The notes under the pieces are model-generated. The model had not been told where the DNA came from. It did no database searches and saw nothing but the letters and a program-made list of their open reading frames with translations. This document shows, in pieces, positions 25,641 through 34,859 of a stretch of DNA of 59,493 bases. Position 1 is the stretch's first letter. Every line of letters starts with the position of its first letter. Where the stretch lies: assembly GCA_027490195.1 (NCBI GenBank), contig JAIXYN010000074.1, positions 1-59,493 of the forward strand, read 5' to 3'. Source of the stretch: Verrucomicrobiaceae bacterium. Its GTDB lineage: Bacteria; Verrucomicrobiota; Verrucomicrobiia; Verrucomicrobiales; Verrucomicrobiaceae. The translations under genes were made by a program, and so were the position numbers.

Positions 25641-26597
25641 TCATTGAGCCTTCACCACTTTATTGATGCCGTTCGGCGTAAGCGGCGGCGACTGCTGCCA
25701 TGTTTTGCCATCGGGCGAGAAAGCCATCTTGCCCGGCCAGTTCGATGTAATGAAGCGCGTGCCATCGGTCCAGAGTGGCCTGCCTTGCGGTTTGAAATCG
25801 CGCGCTTGCCACGACTTGCCGTCGGTGGATGCGAGCATGGTCTTGCCACCGCCGCAGAGGAACTCTTTTCCTGTCCACAATATCCAGTCAAGCTTGTCGC
25901 CTGCGCGTTCTTCTTTCGCCCATTCCTTGCCATCGATCGAAGTGACAATGACGCCTTCACCAACGGCGACGAATACGCCATTGCCAAATGCGAGTGAGCG
26001 TAAATGTGGCAGGTCTTTGCGGAAGCTTGCCACCGTGCCGTCCTTCGATGCGATGCACCAATAGAACTCCTTCTTCGCGCCGCCTTCCCCCATGAAGACG
26101 AAGGTGTCGCTGCCATAGGCACCGTTGCGGAACCACATCGCCCAGCCGGGAAATCCATCCGCCGCGACTTGCGCACCTTTGGTCCACTTCTCGCCATCAT
26201 CGGAGAAAAGGAGCGTGCGTTCCGGCCCGCCCGCCACAAATCGCCTGCCGCTGAACACGATGGGGTTCACGCGGAAAGGCTCGCTGTGTACTTCCTTCCA
26301 CTCGCGTCCGTCTTTTGAAACGAGAATGTGTCCGCCTTGTTTGTCCTTCGAGAAGCCGCCACCGCCAACCGCGACGAACTTGCCAAGGCCATAGGAGAGA
26401 CCCATGAGGTTGTTCGAATCATCGCCGCCTTTCTCCGCCCACTCGGCAGTGATTTCCCATTTTACGCCATCGTGAGAAATCATCCGCCGACCGCCGTAGC
26501 CGACGGCAACCCAGGTGTCGGCGGCGTCGGAAAGTGATGGGAAGCCGGAAGCGCAGAGGCATGCCGCGATGATGGAACGTTGAATGAATGAGTTCAT
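25641..26597 (-). CDS. exported DGxxW-repeat (BNR/sialidase-like) beta-propeller
   Basis: A 318-aa protein with a signal peptide (about 1-25). It has six or so regularly spaced SxDGxxW Asp-box motifs (SHDGVKW, SKDGREW, SDDGEKW, SIDGKEW, STDGKSW, SPDGKTW), the mark of BNR-type propellers. No sialidase arginine triad was identified, so a binding or scaffold role is as likely as catalysis. Confidence 0.82.
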   Translation of the reverse strand: MNSFIQRSIIAACLCASGFPSLSDAADTWVAVGYGGRRMISHDGVKWEITAEWAEKGGDDSNNLMGLSYGLGKFVAVGGGGFSKDKQGGHILVSKDGREWKEVHSEPFRVNPIVFSGRRFVAGGPERTLLFSDDGEKWTKGAQVAADGFPGWAMWFRNGAYGSDTFVFMGEGGAKKEFYWCIASKDGTVASFRKDLPHLRSLAFGNGVFVAVGEGVIVTSIDGKEWAKEERAGDKLDWILWTGKEFLCGGGKTMLASTDGKSWQARDFKPQGRPLWTDGTRFITSNWPGKMAFSPDGKTWQQSPPLTPNGINKVVKAQ

Positions 26598-26672
26598 GGT
26601 GAGGGGAATTGTAACTTTTGATTGAGGAAATGATTGTCGTGCAGCAACGAACGAGCTCCGGTATCTCTGACT

Positions 26673-27026
26673 TTAGAGCAATCGTGTTCCGAGCGGAACA
26701 TCGCCGTCCGGCACGCACAGGACCACTTTGTTGTCTTGTGTATGAAAGCCGGTAACCAGGCATTCCGACATGAGTGGGCCGATTTGTTTCGGCGCGAAAT
26801 TTATCACGGCGACCACGAGTTTGCCCAAAAGGTCGGACGGCTGATACAGATCGGTGATCTGGGCGCTTGACTTCTTGATGCCTATTTCAGGTCCGAAATC
26901 AACGGTCAGCACATAAGCTGGCTTCCGCGCTTCAGGAAAGGCTCGCGCTTCTACAACTCTTCCGACTCGGAGTTCAACGTTTAGAAAGTCATCGAAACTG
27001 ATGGGGGAAGGAGATTGGGAGGACAT
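26673..27026 (-). CDS. csaA: CsaA-type tRNA-binding-domain chaperone
   Basis: A 117-aa protein covering the whole tRNA-bind OB fold. It has FLNVELRVGRVVEARAFPEA, PAYVLTVDFG, KKSSAQITDLY, LVVAVINFAPKQIGP and the C-terminal VLCVPDGDVPLGTRLL. Length and motifs match CsaA, a cytosolic export-related chaperone, rather than the MetRS C-terminal domain. It has no signal peptide, in contrast to nearly all its neighbours. Its place in a run of exported-protein genes suggests it helps their export (inference). Confidence 0.93.
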   Translation of the reverse strand: MSSQSPSPISFDDFLNVELRVGRVVEARAFPEARKPAYVLTVDFGPEIGIKKSSAQITDLYQPSDLLGKLVVAVINFAPKQIGPLMSECLVTGFHTQDNKVVLCVPDGDVPLGTRLL

Positions 27027-27061
27027 AGACGTTGAGAACTATGGCTCGCAGACGAGCCATT

Positions 27062-29089
27062 TCATGGTTTCTGCGCAGATTTCGGCTGCCACGTTTCATC
27101 GAAGAAACCAGCGTGAATGATAGCGCCGGGCGCTTCGCCGTCGGGTGGAGTGTCGAGGTTAATCAGGGCGAAGTCGGGGAGCTTGGGGGTGGTGAGCGCG
27201 CTCGTGGCAAGATGAGCTTCACGTTTGGTTACACCGGAGTTGAGGACGATGTAGCGCTGTGGATTAAGTGGGTTTGGATAGATGAAGGTGGGCGCGTGAT
27301 TCGCGGCATCGCAGTCCTTGCCAGTGAGTGTGAGTTTATCGGCGGTCCAGGTGAGAGGCAGCTTTGGCAGCACGCGGGTGATGAGCGTATTGCTCTGCGG
27401 GTCGCCCCAAAGGATGAGGTTGCAGGTCGCGATGTCGGCGTCGGTGACGTCGTGGTCGTCTTTGATGAGCACTTCGCCGCGGTAGATCTTGCGCCACATC
27501 TGTTGCGCGTGGTCGAGTTCGCCTGCGACCCATGCGCCGACTTTCTCGTTCATCGCTTTGCCGGTCGGGCGCACGAAGAGGAAACGCTCCATGAAGGCGT
27601 CGTCCACGGGGCCGGTGAGACCGTGGACTTTATGCAGGCCTTCGCTCGGTGGTGCGCCGAGTTCCCAGGTTTCCGTCGGGGAGCGCGTCTTGCCATTCTC
27701 CTTTGGCCATGTCTTGAAGGTCTTGTGAAGGCTCACACGCCATGACGGGGCGAGGGCGGGTGCTTCGAGATACTGGCCGTCGATGCTCAGGCGCACAGGT
27801 TTGTCCTTTGCGAGCGGGAGTTCGGCACCTGCGCTCCCGAGCGTGAAAGCGCTCACGTTCGCGGTGTTGATGCGAATCAACTCCGGCGACTCGATGCGCG
27901 CGTGGATGTCGGCGCGCTTCCAGTGTTCATCAAGCCGGTCAAGGCGCACATACTCGCAGTGGTCGTAACGCAAGCCGTAGGTCGAGTAGCGCACTTCGGT
28001 GTGTGACTGCGGACGACCTGCGGCAACAATGGGGCGCATCCACGCTTCGATTTCGGCGCGCGCGGTCTTCTCGTAGTTGTGCCCGGTGTTCAGGCCGAGC
28101 AGTCGGCGCAGCGGCACGCCATCGCGCGTACACGCGGCGGCCATCGCGTCGTGTGAAAAGCGATGGCCGTCCTTTTCGCCGACGTAGGCGAAGGTCGGCA
28201 CCATCGCGATGTTTCCCGCCACATCGGTCGCGTTGTAGTAATGGAAGAGCTTGAACTGCCACGGGGGCGGTTGTTTTTGCCACTCCCAGATTTTCACATA
28301 GTGCTCCGTGTCGGCGAAGCCCGCGCCGGGCGACGCGGCGACCCAGCGGTCGGGATGATGCGCGGCGAGATGCCACGCGCACGAGCCCCCCATCGAGAAG
28401 CCGTGCAGCGTGATGCGGCGGTCATCCACAGGATACTGTGACTGTGCGTGAGCGAGTTGCTCGAAAAGGTTTACCTCGCCTGCAAACTTTGCCGCGTTGT
28501 AGCCACGTGCATAGGCGCGGAGGTGCAGCGACTCGTCATCGGCGAAGCCATTGCCTTCGTGCAAACCGGCGTTGATGACCGCGAGTTCCGTCACGAGTCC
28601 CGCATGCGGGCATTCGAGGAAGAGCGCACGCGGCTTCCTTTCGTCGGACTTCCAAGAGGCAGGCACGTTGATGACATACGGCTGCACGCTATCGTCGAGG
28701 CGCGAGCGGAAGCCGCGAATGACCTTGCCCGTCTGCGTCAGCCATGGGGCGCAGCCTTGCTGCAACTGCTGCGCCCGTTCGAGCCCTACTTTCAAGACTT
28801 CACGCGCCGTGCCGAGCATCTTCGCTTCCATCGCACCGTCGAAGTTCAGCCCCCAGTCAAGTGTCTTCACGCAGACCTGCACGTCGGGCATCAGCGCGAC
28901 GAGTTCCGCTTTGCCTGCGACAGAGTTCTCCGCAGCGACGACTTCGCGCTGCAACTGCGCGAGGCCATCAACAAGCTCCTGCCGCTCTGCGTCGGAGATT
29001 TTCCCCGGTTTCTTCCCGGCCTGCGCAAATGCAGACGAGGTCGCAATGAGCAGCGCAATGCAGAGATGAAATGTGTGTTTCAAACTCAT
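27062..29089 (-). CDS. exported alpha/beta hydrolase (prolyl-oligopeptidase-like)
   Basis: A 675-aa protein from the ATG at 29089, which overlaps the upstream stop (ATGA). A signal peptide (1-22) and a helical N-terminal region (30-115) are followed by an alpha/beta-hydrolase domain. The nucleophile elbow is HGFSMGG (Ser232), the acid candidate is D307 in VGEKDG and His337 is in NTGHNYE. The C-terminal third is beta-rich and contains a second part ending near FFDETWQPKSAQKP. A secreted peptidase or esterase is likely; the substrate is unknown. Confidence 0.82.
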   Translation of the reverse strand: MSLKHTFHLCIALLIATSSAFAQAGKKPGKISDAERQELVDGLAQLQREVVAAENSVAGKAELVALMPDVQVCVKTLDWGLNFDGAMEAKMLGTAREVLKVGLERAQQLQQGCAPWLTQTGKVIRGFRSRLDDSVQPYVINVPASWKSDERKPRALFLECPHAGLVTELAVINAGLHEGNGFADDESLHLRAYARGYNAAKFAGEVNLFEQLAHAQSQYPVDDRRITLHGFSMGGSCAWHLAAHHPDRWVAASPGAGFADTEHYVKIWEWQKQPPPWQFKLFHYYNATDVAGNIAMVPTFAYVGEKDGHRFSHDAMAAACTRDGVPLRRLLGLNTGHNYEKTARAEIEAWMRPIVAAGRPQSHTEVRYSTYGLRYDHCEYVRLDRLDEHWKRADIHARIESPELIRINTANVSAFTLGSAGAELPLAKDKPVRLSIDGQYLEAPALAPSWRVSLHKTFKTWPKENGKTRSPTETWELGAPPSEGLHKVHGLTGPVDDAFMERFLFVRPTGKAMNEKVGAWVAGELDHAQQMWRKIYRGEVLIKDDHDVTDADIATCNLILWGDPQSNTLITRVLPKLPLTWTADKLTLTGKDCDAANHAPTFIYPNPLNPQRYIVLNSGVTKREAHLATSALTTPKLPDFALINLDTPPDGEAPGAIIHAGFFDETWQPKSAQKP

Positions 29090-29943
29090 CGCGGGTCTTT
29101 CAGAGTATTCAGCCAATCCAAAAGCAGCTTGGGCCACTGGGCGCCGGGGAAGCCGTGCTGCACCCGTGTGGGGATGAGGTTGCCGACGCCGTGGCCGCCT
29201 TCCTCAAACAGGTCGAGCCGCGCGGGCACGCCGATCTTCTTCAGATCGGCGACGATGTTGGTGGCAATCTCGACAGGCTTGTCGGTGGTGGCGTGCACGA
29301 GATAGACGGGCGGCGAGTTGGTTTTGAAAACGAAGGGATTCTCCGGCTTTCGCCAATGCCAAGTGCCTAGACCGACGGCAAAGTCCGGGCGGCTGCTGAG
29401 CCGCTCGATGGGATCGTCCGAGGCGGCGTCGCCTTCATCGAAGTTCGCAGCGAGATTCATCGCGAGATTCGCTCCGGCGGAGTAGCCAGCGACGCCGACC
29501 TTGCGCGGGTCTATGCCCCACTCGATGGCACGACTCCGGACGAGGCGCACGGCGCGTTTTGCATCCAGCAGCGTGAGCGCCTGGATGCCGGCGTTGTCGA
29601 GTTTGTGCGGCGGACGCAGGCGATACTTTAGCCCGATGATGGTGACGCCCATCTGATTGAAAACCTGCACCGCATACTCGACGTGAATTTTCCAAGCGAG
29701 CCCGCCGTAGCCACCGCCCGCGCAGACAATGATGGCCATGCCATTGCGCTTGTCCGCCGGTGGCGAAAAGACCGTGATGCTCGGAATCGTCACGCCATGA
29801 AACGTTCCGTTCTCGAAGTTCTCCGCAGTCTCAGCGGCGAGGAATTGCGGTGGCTTGTCAGGCCAGAGCGGGATGACTGGCGGTTCCTCCGCGAAGCAAT
29901 GTGAGGCGAGTGCGATGAACGCGAGCGCGAGGAGAGTTCTCAT
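29086..29943 (-). CDS. exported esterase/acetylxylan esterase-like alpha/beta hydrolase
   Basis: A 285-aa protein with signal peptide MRTLLALAFIALASHCFA, started at 29943 because that ATG overlaps the previous stop. It has the oxyanion region CAGGGYGGL, the nucleophile elbow GYSAGAN (Ser155), D221 in VHATTDKPV and His251 in EEGGHGVG, a complete triad. It resembles carbohydrate esterases acting on plant or algal polymers. It is coupled to both neighbours by ATGA. Confidence 0.88.
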   Translation of the reverse strand: MRTLLALAFIALASHCFAEEPPVIPLWPDKPPQFLAAETAENFENGTFHGVTIPSITVFSPPADKRNGMAIIVCAGGGYGGLAWKIHVEYAVQVFNQMGVTIIGLKYRLRPPHKLDNAGIQALTLLDAKRAVRLVRSRAIEWGIDPRKVGVAGYSAGANLAMNLAANFDEGDAASDDPIERLSSRPDFAVGLGTWHWRKPENPFVFKTNSPPVYLVHATTDKPVEIATNIVADLKKIGVPARLDLFEEGGHGVGNLIPTRVQHGFPGAQWPKLLLDWLNTLKDPR

Positions 29944-31274
29944 GCGAGTCCTCCTAGAGCCTGAACGCTGTCGCCGAATTGATCCAGCTTCACACCCATG
30001 CGCTGGGCAAGGGCGAGGTAGAGATTGCAAGCGCGCTGGCGCTCAGTGGCCAGCGGCTCGGTGTCGATGCAACGTCCCCCTGCGATGGTGCCGCCGCCGT
30101 GGCCGGCGAGGATCATCGGGAGATTGCGACCGTCGTGGCTGTCACCGTTGAACATGTTGCTGCCGAATTGCAGCATCACATTGTCGAGCAGCGTGGTGCC
30201 GTTGCCTTCGTCCACTTGTTTCATCTGTGCCATGAGATAGGCGAGTTGCTCGACGTGGAACTGATTGATGCGCGCATACGAGGCGAGCTTCTCCGGGGCC
30301 TCCTTGTGATGCGAAATGCCGTGGAGTTGGTCGTTCAGCACGCCGTCGAGGAAGCCGAACTTCATGTGCGACACATCGCGGTTGAAGATGAGCGTGGCGA
30401 CGCGGGTCTTGTCCATTTGCCAGGCGAGCAGAATGAGATCGAGCATCATGCGCATGTGTTCGCGCACATCCTGAGGCAGTTTAACTGCGGGGCGTTCCAT
30501 GTTCGGCTTCGCCAATGTGGGCCGCCAGCCTTCGAGCCGCTCCTCTTTCGTCGCGCGTTCGATGCGCTGTTCGAGGTCGCGCACGCTGGTCATGAATTCA
30601 TCGAGCTTCTGCTGGTCCTGAGCGCCGAGGTGGCGGCGTGTGTCCTTCGATTGCGCGAGCACGGCGTCGAGAACGCTCTTGTCGCGCAGCAATCCGCTGG
30701 TGTCGAAGAGCCGGTCGAACACCGCGCGCGGATACACCTCGGGCGCGATGGGTGTGTTCTTTGATGACCACGACACGGTGCCGTAGTAAACGCTCGGCAC
30801 GCCGCCGCGCAGTCCGCTCTCCGCTGGCTCCACTGCGAGCACAAGACTCGGTACGGGAGTTTCCTTGCCCTTGTGCCGCGCGATGACCTGGTCAATGGAC
30901 TCGCCGCCTTCGGGAATGAGCGTCTCCTTGAACTGCGCGCCGCTGAGGTAATTCGAGAACAGCGGCCAATGCGGTCCGCTGGTGTTGTTGAAGACGTGCA
31001 AATTGCGCAGCACCGTGATGTCGCGCTTGAACGCGGCGAGCGGTTGCAGCGTGCTCGAAAGCTCCATCGCCTCGCCCTCGCCCTTCGCCCACCACTTGTG
31101 CGGATTCACGCCGTTGGAGAAAAGCAGGCAGCCATAGCGCACTGGTGCCTTCGCATTCTCCGCAGCTTTACCGCCCTGCGCCCATGCGAAGGAGGGCAGC
31201 CAGGGCAGCGCCAGAGTGGCTCCGGCTCCGCGCAGGAAGGCGCGGCGTGAGACTGATAAGGTGCGTTGATTCAT
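29940..31274 (-). CDS. DUF1552 (HxxSHH) Tat-exported protein, copy C
   Basis: A 444-aa DUF1552 protein with a Tat motif SRRAFLRGAGATLALPW. The ATG at 31274 is 4 nt after the LRR gene. The signature HGISHH is intact. Unlike copies A and B it does not directly abut its DUF1592 partner: an LRR gene lies between them. The C-terminal LAQRMGVKLDQFGDSVQALGG matches the family ending. Confidence 0.9.
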   Translation of the reverse strand: MNQRTLSVSRRAFLRGAGATLALPWLPSFAWAQGGKAAENAKAPVRYGCLLFSNGVNPHKWWAKGEGEAMELSSTLQPLAAFKRDITVLRNLHVFNNTSGPHWPLFSNYLSGAQFKETLIPEGGESIDQVIARHKGKETPVPSLVLAVEPAESGLRGGVPSVYYGTVSWSSKNTPIAPEVYPRAVFDRLFDTSGLLRDKSVLDAVLAQSKDTRRHLGAQDQQKLDEFMTSVRDLEQRIERATKEERLEGWRPTLAKPNMERPAVKLPQDVREHMRMMLDLILLAWQMDKTRVATLIFNRDVSHMKFGFLDGVLNDQLHGISHHKEAPEKLASYARINQFHVEQLAYLMAQMKQVDEGNGTTLLDNVMLQFGSNMFNGDSHDGRNLPMILAGHGGGTIAGGRCIDTEPLATERQRACNLYLALAQRMGVKLDQFGDSVQALGGLA

Positions 31275-31278
31275 ATGA

Positions 31279-31953
31279 TTACTTTTTTGCTGCATCCGTG
31301 GTGGGTCCACGCGAGGCGACCTTGGCTTGTGGCATCGCGCTTTGGAGTTTCTTGAGATACTCCGATGAGATGCCGCCGACTTTCACTTCTTTGAGTGTTT
31401 TCAATCCGGCGAGCACAGGAATCATCGCGTCATCGGGCTTGTGGAGATGAAGGATGAGCGACTCGAGTTTCGGCATCGTCGCGAGCGTCTTGAGGCCTTC
31501 GGTCGTGAAGGCGGTCTTGTCGCTGCGACCAACGTGTCCTAGATGCAGTACGCGGAGATTCGTAAGCGCGCTGAGCGTCGCGAGTCCTTCATCGCCGAAG
31601 TCACTACCGCCGAGGCTCAATTCTTCGAGCGTAGTGATGCCAGCGAGTGTTTTCAAATCGGGAACCTTATTCACCATCGTGTGTTCCAGCTTCAGTGCGG
31701 TGAGTGTCTTCGATTTGGCAACTGCAGCAACGCCATCGCTCTTCAAAGTGCAGCCATCGAGCGTGATGGATTTGATCACCGAGTTCGATGCGAGTTCACC
31801 CAGAGCTGACACATCGAGGGTCTTGTTTTTCTTCACGACGATAGCACCCGTCGTGGCGTTGTAGTCGCCACCGAGACTCTTTGTTGCAGCAACGGGATCG
31901 GCGGCGTGGAGTGATGTGGTCAGGAGTGCGAGAAGGATCAGTGGTTTGTTCAT
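31279..31953 (-). CDS. exported leucine-rich-repeat protein
   Basis: A 224-aa protein with a signal peptide (1-17). About five leucine-rich repeats follow (LTALKLEHTMVNKVPDLKTL, LEELSLGGSDFGDEGLATL, LRVLHLGHVG, LESLILHLHKPDDAMIPVL). These are of the RI/cysteine-containing bacterial type. It is wedged between a DUF1592 and a DUF1552 gene with ATGA and 4-nt junctions, which implies a physical role with that pair, perhaps as an adaptor. Confidence 0.85.
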   Translation of the reverse strand: MNKPLILLALLTTSLHAADPVAATKSLGGDYNATTGAIVVKKNKTLDVSALGELASNSVIKSITLDGCTLKSDGVAAVAKSKTLTALKLEHTMVNKVPDLKTLAGITTLEELSLGGSDFGDEGLATLSALTNLRVLHLGHVGRSDKTAFTTEGLKTLATMPKLESLILHLHKPDDAMIPVLAGLKTLKEVKVGGISSEYLKKLQSAMPQAKVASRGPTTDAAKK

Positions 31954-34835
31954 AAGCGGTGACGTGTGGTGAATTGTGGACTGGTGATGATGAGGTGGAC
32001 GAGTGTGGAGAAACGCGGCGGACCGTCGGACGCTGACGACTTCATTCGCTCAAGCAGTCGCTTGTCTCCCGGCTGCACCGCGCGACCGAGCGCGTAGCCA
32101 AGGAGCTTGCGATGCAAGTTGGCGAGGAACTCATCCTGACGATTGTGCAGCCATTGCTTCAGGCCGCTCGCTCCATCCATGACGCTGCCATCCTGCCACA
32201 CAGCGCGAGCATTGGCATCGGTGCGCCAGCGGCCAATCGGGTCGTAGTTCTCCAGCGCAATGCCCGGTGGGTCGATCTTCGCATGACAAGCTGCGCAGTT
32301 CGCCTCCTCGCGATGCTTGGCGAGTTGTTGATGGATGGTCAGGCCGTCGGAGTTCTGACTGTCTTCGCTTAGCTTTGGGACGTTCGGCGGTGGCGGAGGA
32401 ATGCGGCGACCCAGCAGTGTCTCCACGACCCATGCACCGCGTTGCACTGGGCTGGTGCGCAATGGCAGTGATGTCTTGGTGAGAAAGAGTGGCTTGGTGG
32501 CAAGGCAATCTTCTTCGAGCAATCGCGTGATTGGCTCATCATACATGAAGACACGATTCAAGGCCGCTATGACCTCATCGAGCATCTCTCGGCGACGCTC
32601 GCTAGTGAACTCGGGGAATCGTTTTTCATCGGGTCCCGTGAAGTTTTCGAAATCATCGAAGCCCCAGACCTGTGCAGCGAAGTTGGTCGCGAGGGATTCG
32701 GCGCGTGGATCCTTGAGCATGCGGCTCGCTTGCTGCTTGAGCACCTCGGGCTTCGAGAGATCAGCGGTGAGGAGTTCATTGTCAGGGATGCTGGCCCAGA
32801 GGAAGAAGGAGAGGCGAGTGGCGAGAGCGTTGGAGGTGAGATAGACACTCTTGTCTGTCGGCTTAGGAACGGTCTCATTTTGATCTGAACAGACAAGAGT
32901 GTCTGTATCACGATATAAAAAGTTGGGCGATAACAACAATGCCAACAGCGGCACCTTCATCGCATTATCAAAACTCGCCCCTTCTTTTGCGGCGCTGGTG
33001 AACAACCGTTCGAGCATCTTGGCTTCGTCATTCGTCACCGACCGACGCCAGGATTGTCGGGCAAAGTTGCGCAACCAGGGCAACACGACTCTGGTGTCGG
33101 GCCACGGCTGAGTGAGAGAGAAGAGGCGATCTTCGAGGACCCCCAACGTCGTCAGATCTTCTGGCTTAGCGTGCCCGCGAATTTGCGCGGTGGTATAGTG
33201 ATAGGGCGCGTTGGGCTCTTCGATCTCGGCAGTTTGATCGGGCCATGGACCACCGATGCTTCCCAGCGGTGTGCGTTTCCATTCCGCGAAGACATTGCGC
33301 TCGGCATTGAGCCCCATCTTGGTGAGATTGGCCTCGGCGATGTTGCGCTTCCGCAGCAGTTGATCGCGCTCTTTGTTGTCAGCTTGGTTGGTTTCGGCTC
33401 CGCGCTTTTTGCCGCCGAATACAAAGCGGCCTGGAATGTAGCTTTGCGATTTTGGCTTCTCTTTGAGGACGAGCGACTGGATGCTCGCCACCTTGGTTCG
33501 CTTCTTATCGAGCGTGAGATCGACCTCGAAAACGATCGCGTCTTTCGGCACCGCAAACTTCAAGGCCCCTGGTGGTCGCACGCCGATGGCATCAGTGGCA
33601 AGCGTCTTCGCGTTTTCACCATCCATGCCCCAATTGAAAGCTTTTCCGCTGTTGGCACCCACGAGCTTGACTGCCTCCTGCCAAGGCTTGGTGCTTCCGT
33701 CTTTGAAAATGATGCGCCCGCGTTGCCACACGGCGTATTCACCGCGTCCGCCATCGCCCGCATCGGTGACGATGAGGAAGAGTTGTTTGGCATCGCCAAT
33801 GTCGATGCGGAAGGGCCAATGACCGTCCTTGGTGGCGGCTTCGAGCACTTCCTCGCGAGCTTCGTGAAAGCTGATCTCGTATGGCGGCGCGAAGTCTTCT
33901 TTGTTCACTTCGGTGGAGCCACCGCGCTTGCCCGTGACGATGGCTAGGCACTCGGCGTGGAGCTTTTCATCACTGAGATTCGCTGGCAGTGCCCGCCAAG
34001 CCTTCGCCCAATCGGCGAAGGGGGATTGGGGGTTTTCTTCAACGAGGATGCGTTGCCATTTCGCCAAGGCGGTAGCGCAAAGGGGGCCGTCCCCGCCTCC
34101 GCGCTTCGCTGCCATCAGGTAAGGCACATGAGCATTGCCAAATTTCGCCGCCAATGCTTCGCGATGCTCCGCGCCCCATTTCTGCTGCTGCCCGATATAC
34201 CAGGCGATGATGTCATCAGTGGCTTCCCTGATCACCGCCTTGTGATCATCCACGGGCTCGTGCGGTAGCGTGCTCCACACTAGACCATCGTGCGGCGAGG
34301 CACGCAGATGCTTCAGCACGCCCTTCGCAGCTTCGATGTATTTCTCAAACTGCGCCGTTCCCATTCCCTGTGCAGCGCCCACATTTGAAAAGCCCTCGCC
34401 GGCACCGCCTTCGTTCGGCAAATACTCGCCTGCGTTCATGATGACGCCGCCACTCAGATCACGAATGACGTTGCGATATTCGTGCCGCGTTAGTCGCGGC
34501 ATCACGATGACACCTGGATCATCCATCGTCTCCTCCGCTAACGCATCGATTTGCTGTCGAGCCCAGGTGATCATCTCTGCTCTCTGCGCCGCATCCGGTT
34601 GCTGCTTCGACTTCTTCGGCGGCATGTCGCCTTCACGAATCCGCATGATGATGTCCTCCAGCGTCGTCACCGAAGTGGCATCCGACTTCTTCGAGGTCAC
34701 AGCCTCCAAATCGAGATCACCCTCTGCTTGTGCGGCGTCGTGACATTTGAAGCAGTGTTGCTCAAAAGCAGCTCGGGGAGCTGCCATAAGGCTTCCCGCA
34801 ATCAAAAGGAATAGGATCAGCTGTAGCGCTTTCAT
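31950..34835 (-). CDS. DUF1592-family c-type cytochrome, copy C
   Basis: A 961-aa exported protein, the largest copy. A signal peptide (1-18) is followed by haem motif CFKCH (28-32). The DUF1587-like region reads MPRLTRHEYRNVIRDLSGG. A long insertion (about 200-560) contains an NPCBM-like segment (LFLIVTDAGDGGRGEYAVW) and a Lys-rich coiled region (about 480-510). DUF1592 (RLSFFLWASIPDNELL), DUF1588 and DUF1585 follow with a second motif CAACH. It is the first structural gene after the sigma and FecR genes, at a 24-nt gap. Confidence 0.9.
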   Translation of the reverse strand: MKALQLILFLLIAGSLMAAPRAAFEQHCFKCHDAAQAEGDLDLEAVTSKKSDATSVTTLEDIIMRIREGDMPPKKSKQQPDAAQRAEMITWARQQIDALAEETMDDPGVIVMPRLTRHEYRNVIRDLSGGVIMNAGEYLPNEGGAGEGFSNVGAAQGMGTAQFEKYIEAAKGVLKHLRASPHDGLVWSTLPHEPVDDHKAVIREATDDIIAWYIGQQQKWGAEHREALAAKFGNAHVPYLMAAKRGGGDGPLCATALAKWQRILVEENPQSPFADWAKAWRALPANLSDEKLHAECLAIVTGKRGGSTEVNKEDFAPPYEISFHEAREEVLEAATKDGHWPFRIDIGDAKQLFLIVTDAGDGGRGEYAVWQRGRIIFKDGSTKPWQEAVKLVGANSGKAFNWGMDGENAKTLATDAIGVRPPGALKFAVPKDAIVFEVDLTLDKKRTKVASIQSLVLKEKPKSQSYIPGRFVFGGKKRGAETNQADNKERDQLLRKRNIAEANLTKMGLNAERNVFAEWKRTPLGSIGGPWPDQTAEIEEPNAPYHYTTAQIRGHAKPEDLTTLGVLEDRLFSLTQPWPDTRVVLPWLRNFARQSWRRSVTNDEAKMLERLFTSAAKEGASFDNAMKVPLLALLLSPNFLYRDTDTLVCSDQNETVPKPTDKSVYLTSNALATRLSFFLWASIPDNELLTADLSKPEVLKQQASRMLKDPRAESLATNFAAQVWGFDDFENFTGPDEKRFPEFTSERRREMLDEVIAALNRVFMYDEPITRLLEEDCLATKPLFLTKTSLPLRTSPVQRGAWVVETLLGRRIPPPPPNVPKLSEDSQNSDGLTIHQQLAKHREEANCAACHAKIDPPGIALENYDPIGRWRTDANARAVWQDGSVMDGASGLKQWLHNRQDEFLANLHRKLLGYALGRAVQPGDKRLLERMKSSASDGPPRFSTLVHLIITSPQFTTRHRL

Positions 34836-34859
34836 CTCAAGAGGTGCGATGCTGTGCCT

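Noticed and set aside
28448..29305. 285-aa plus-strand frame opposite the hydrolase gene
   Set aside because: It crosses two coupled genes on the other strand that have complete catalytic triads; no family character was seen.
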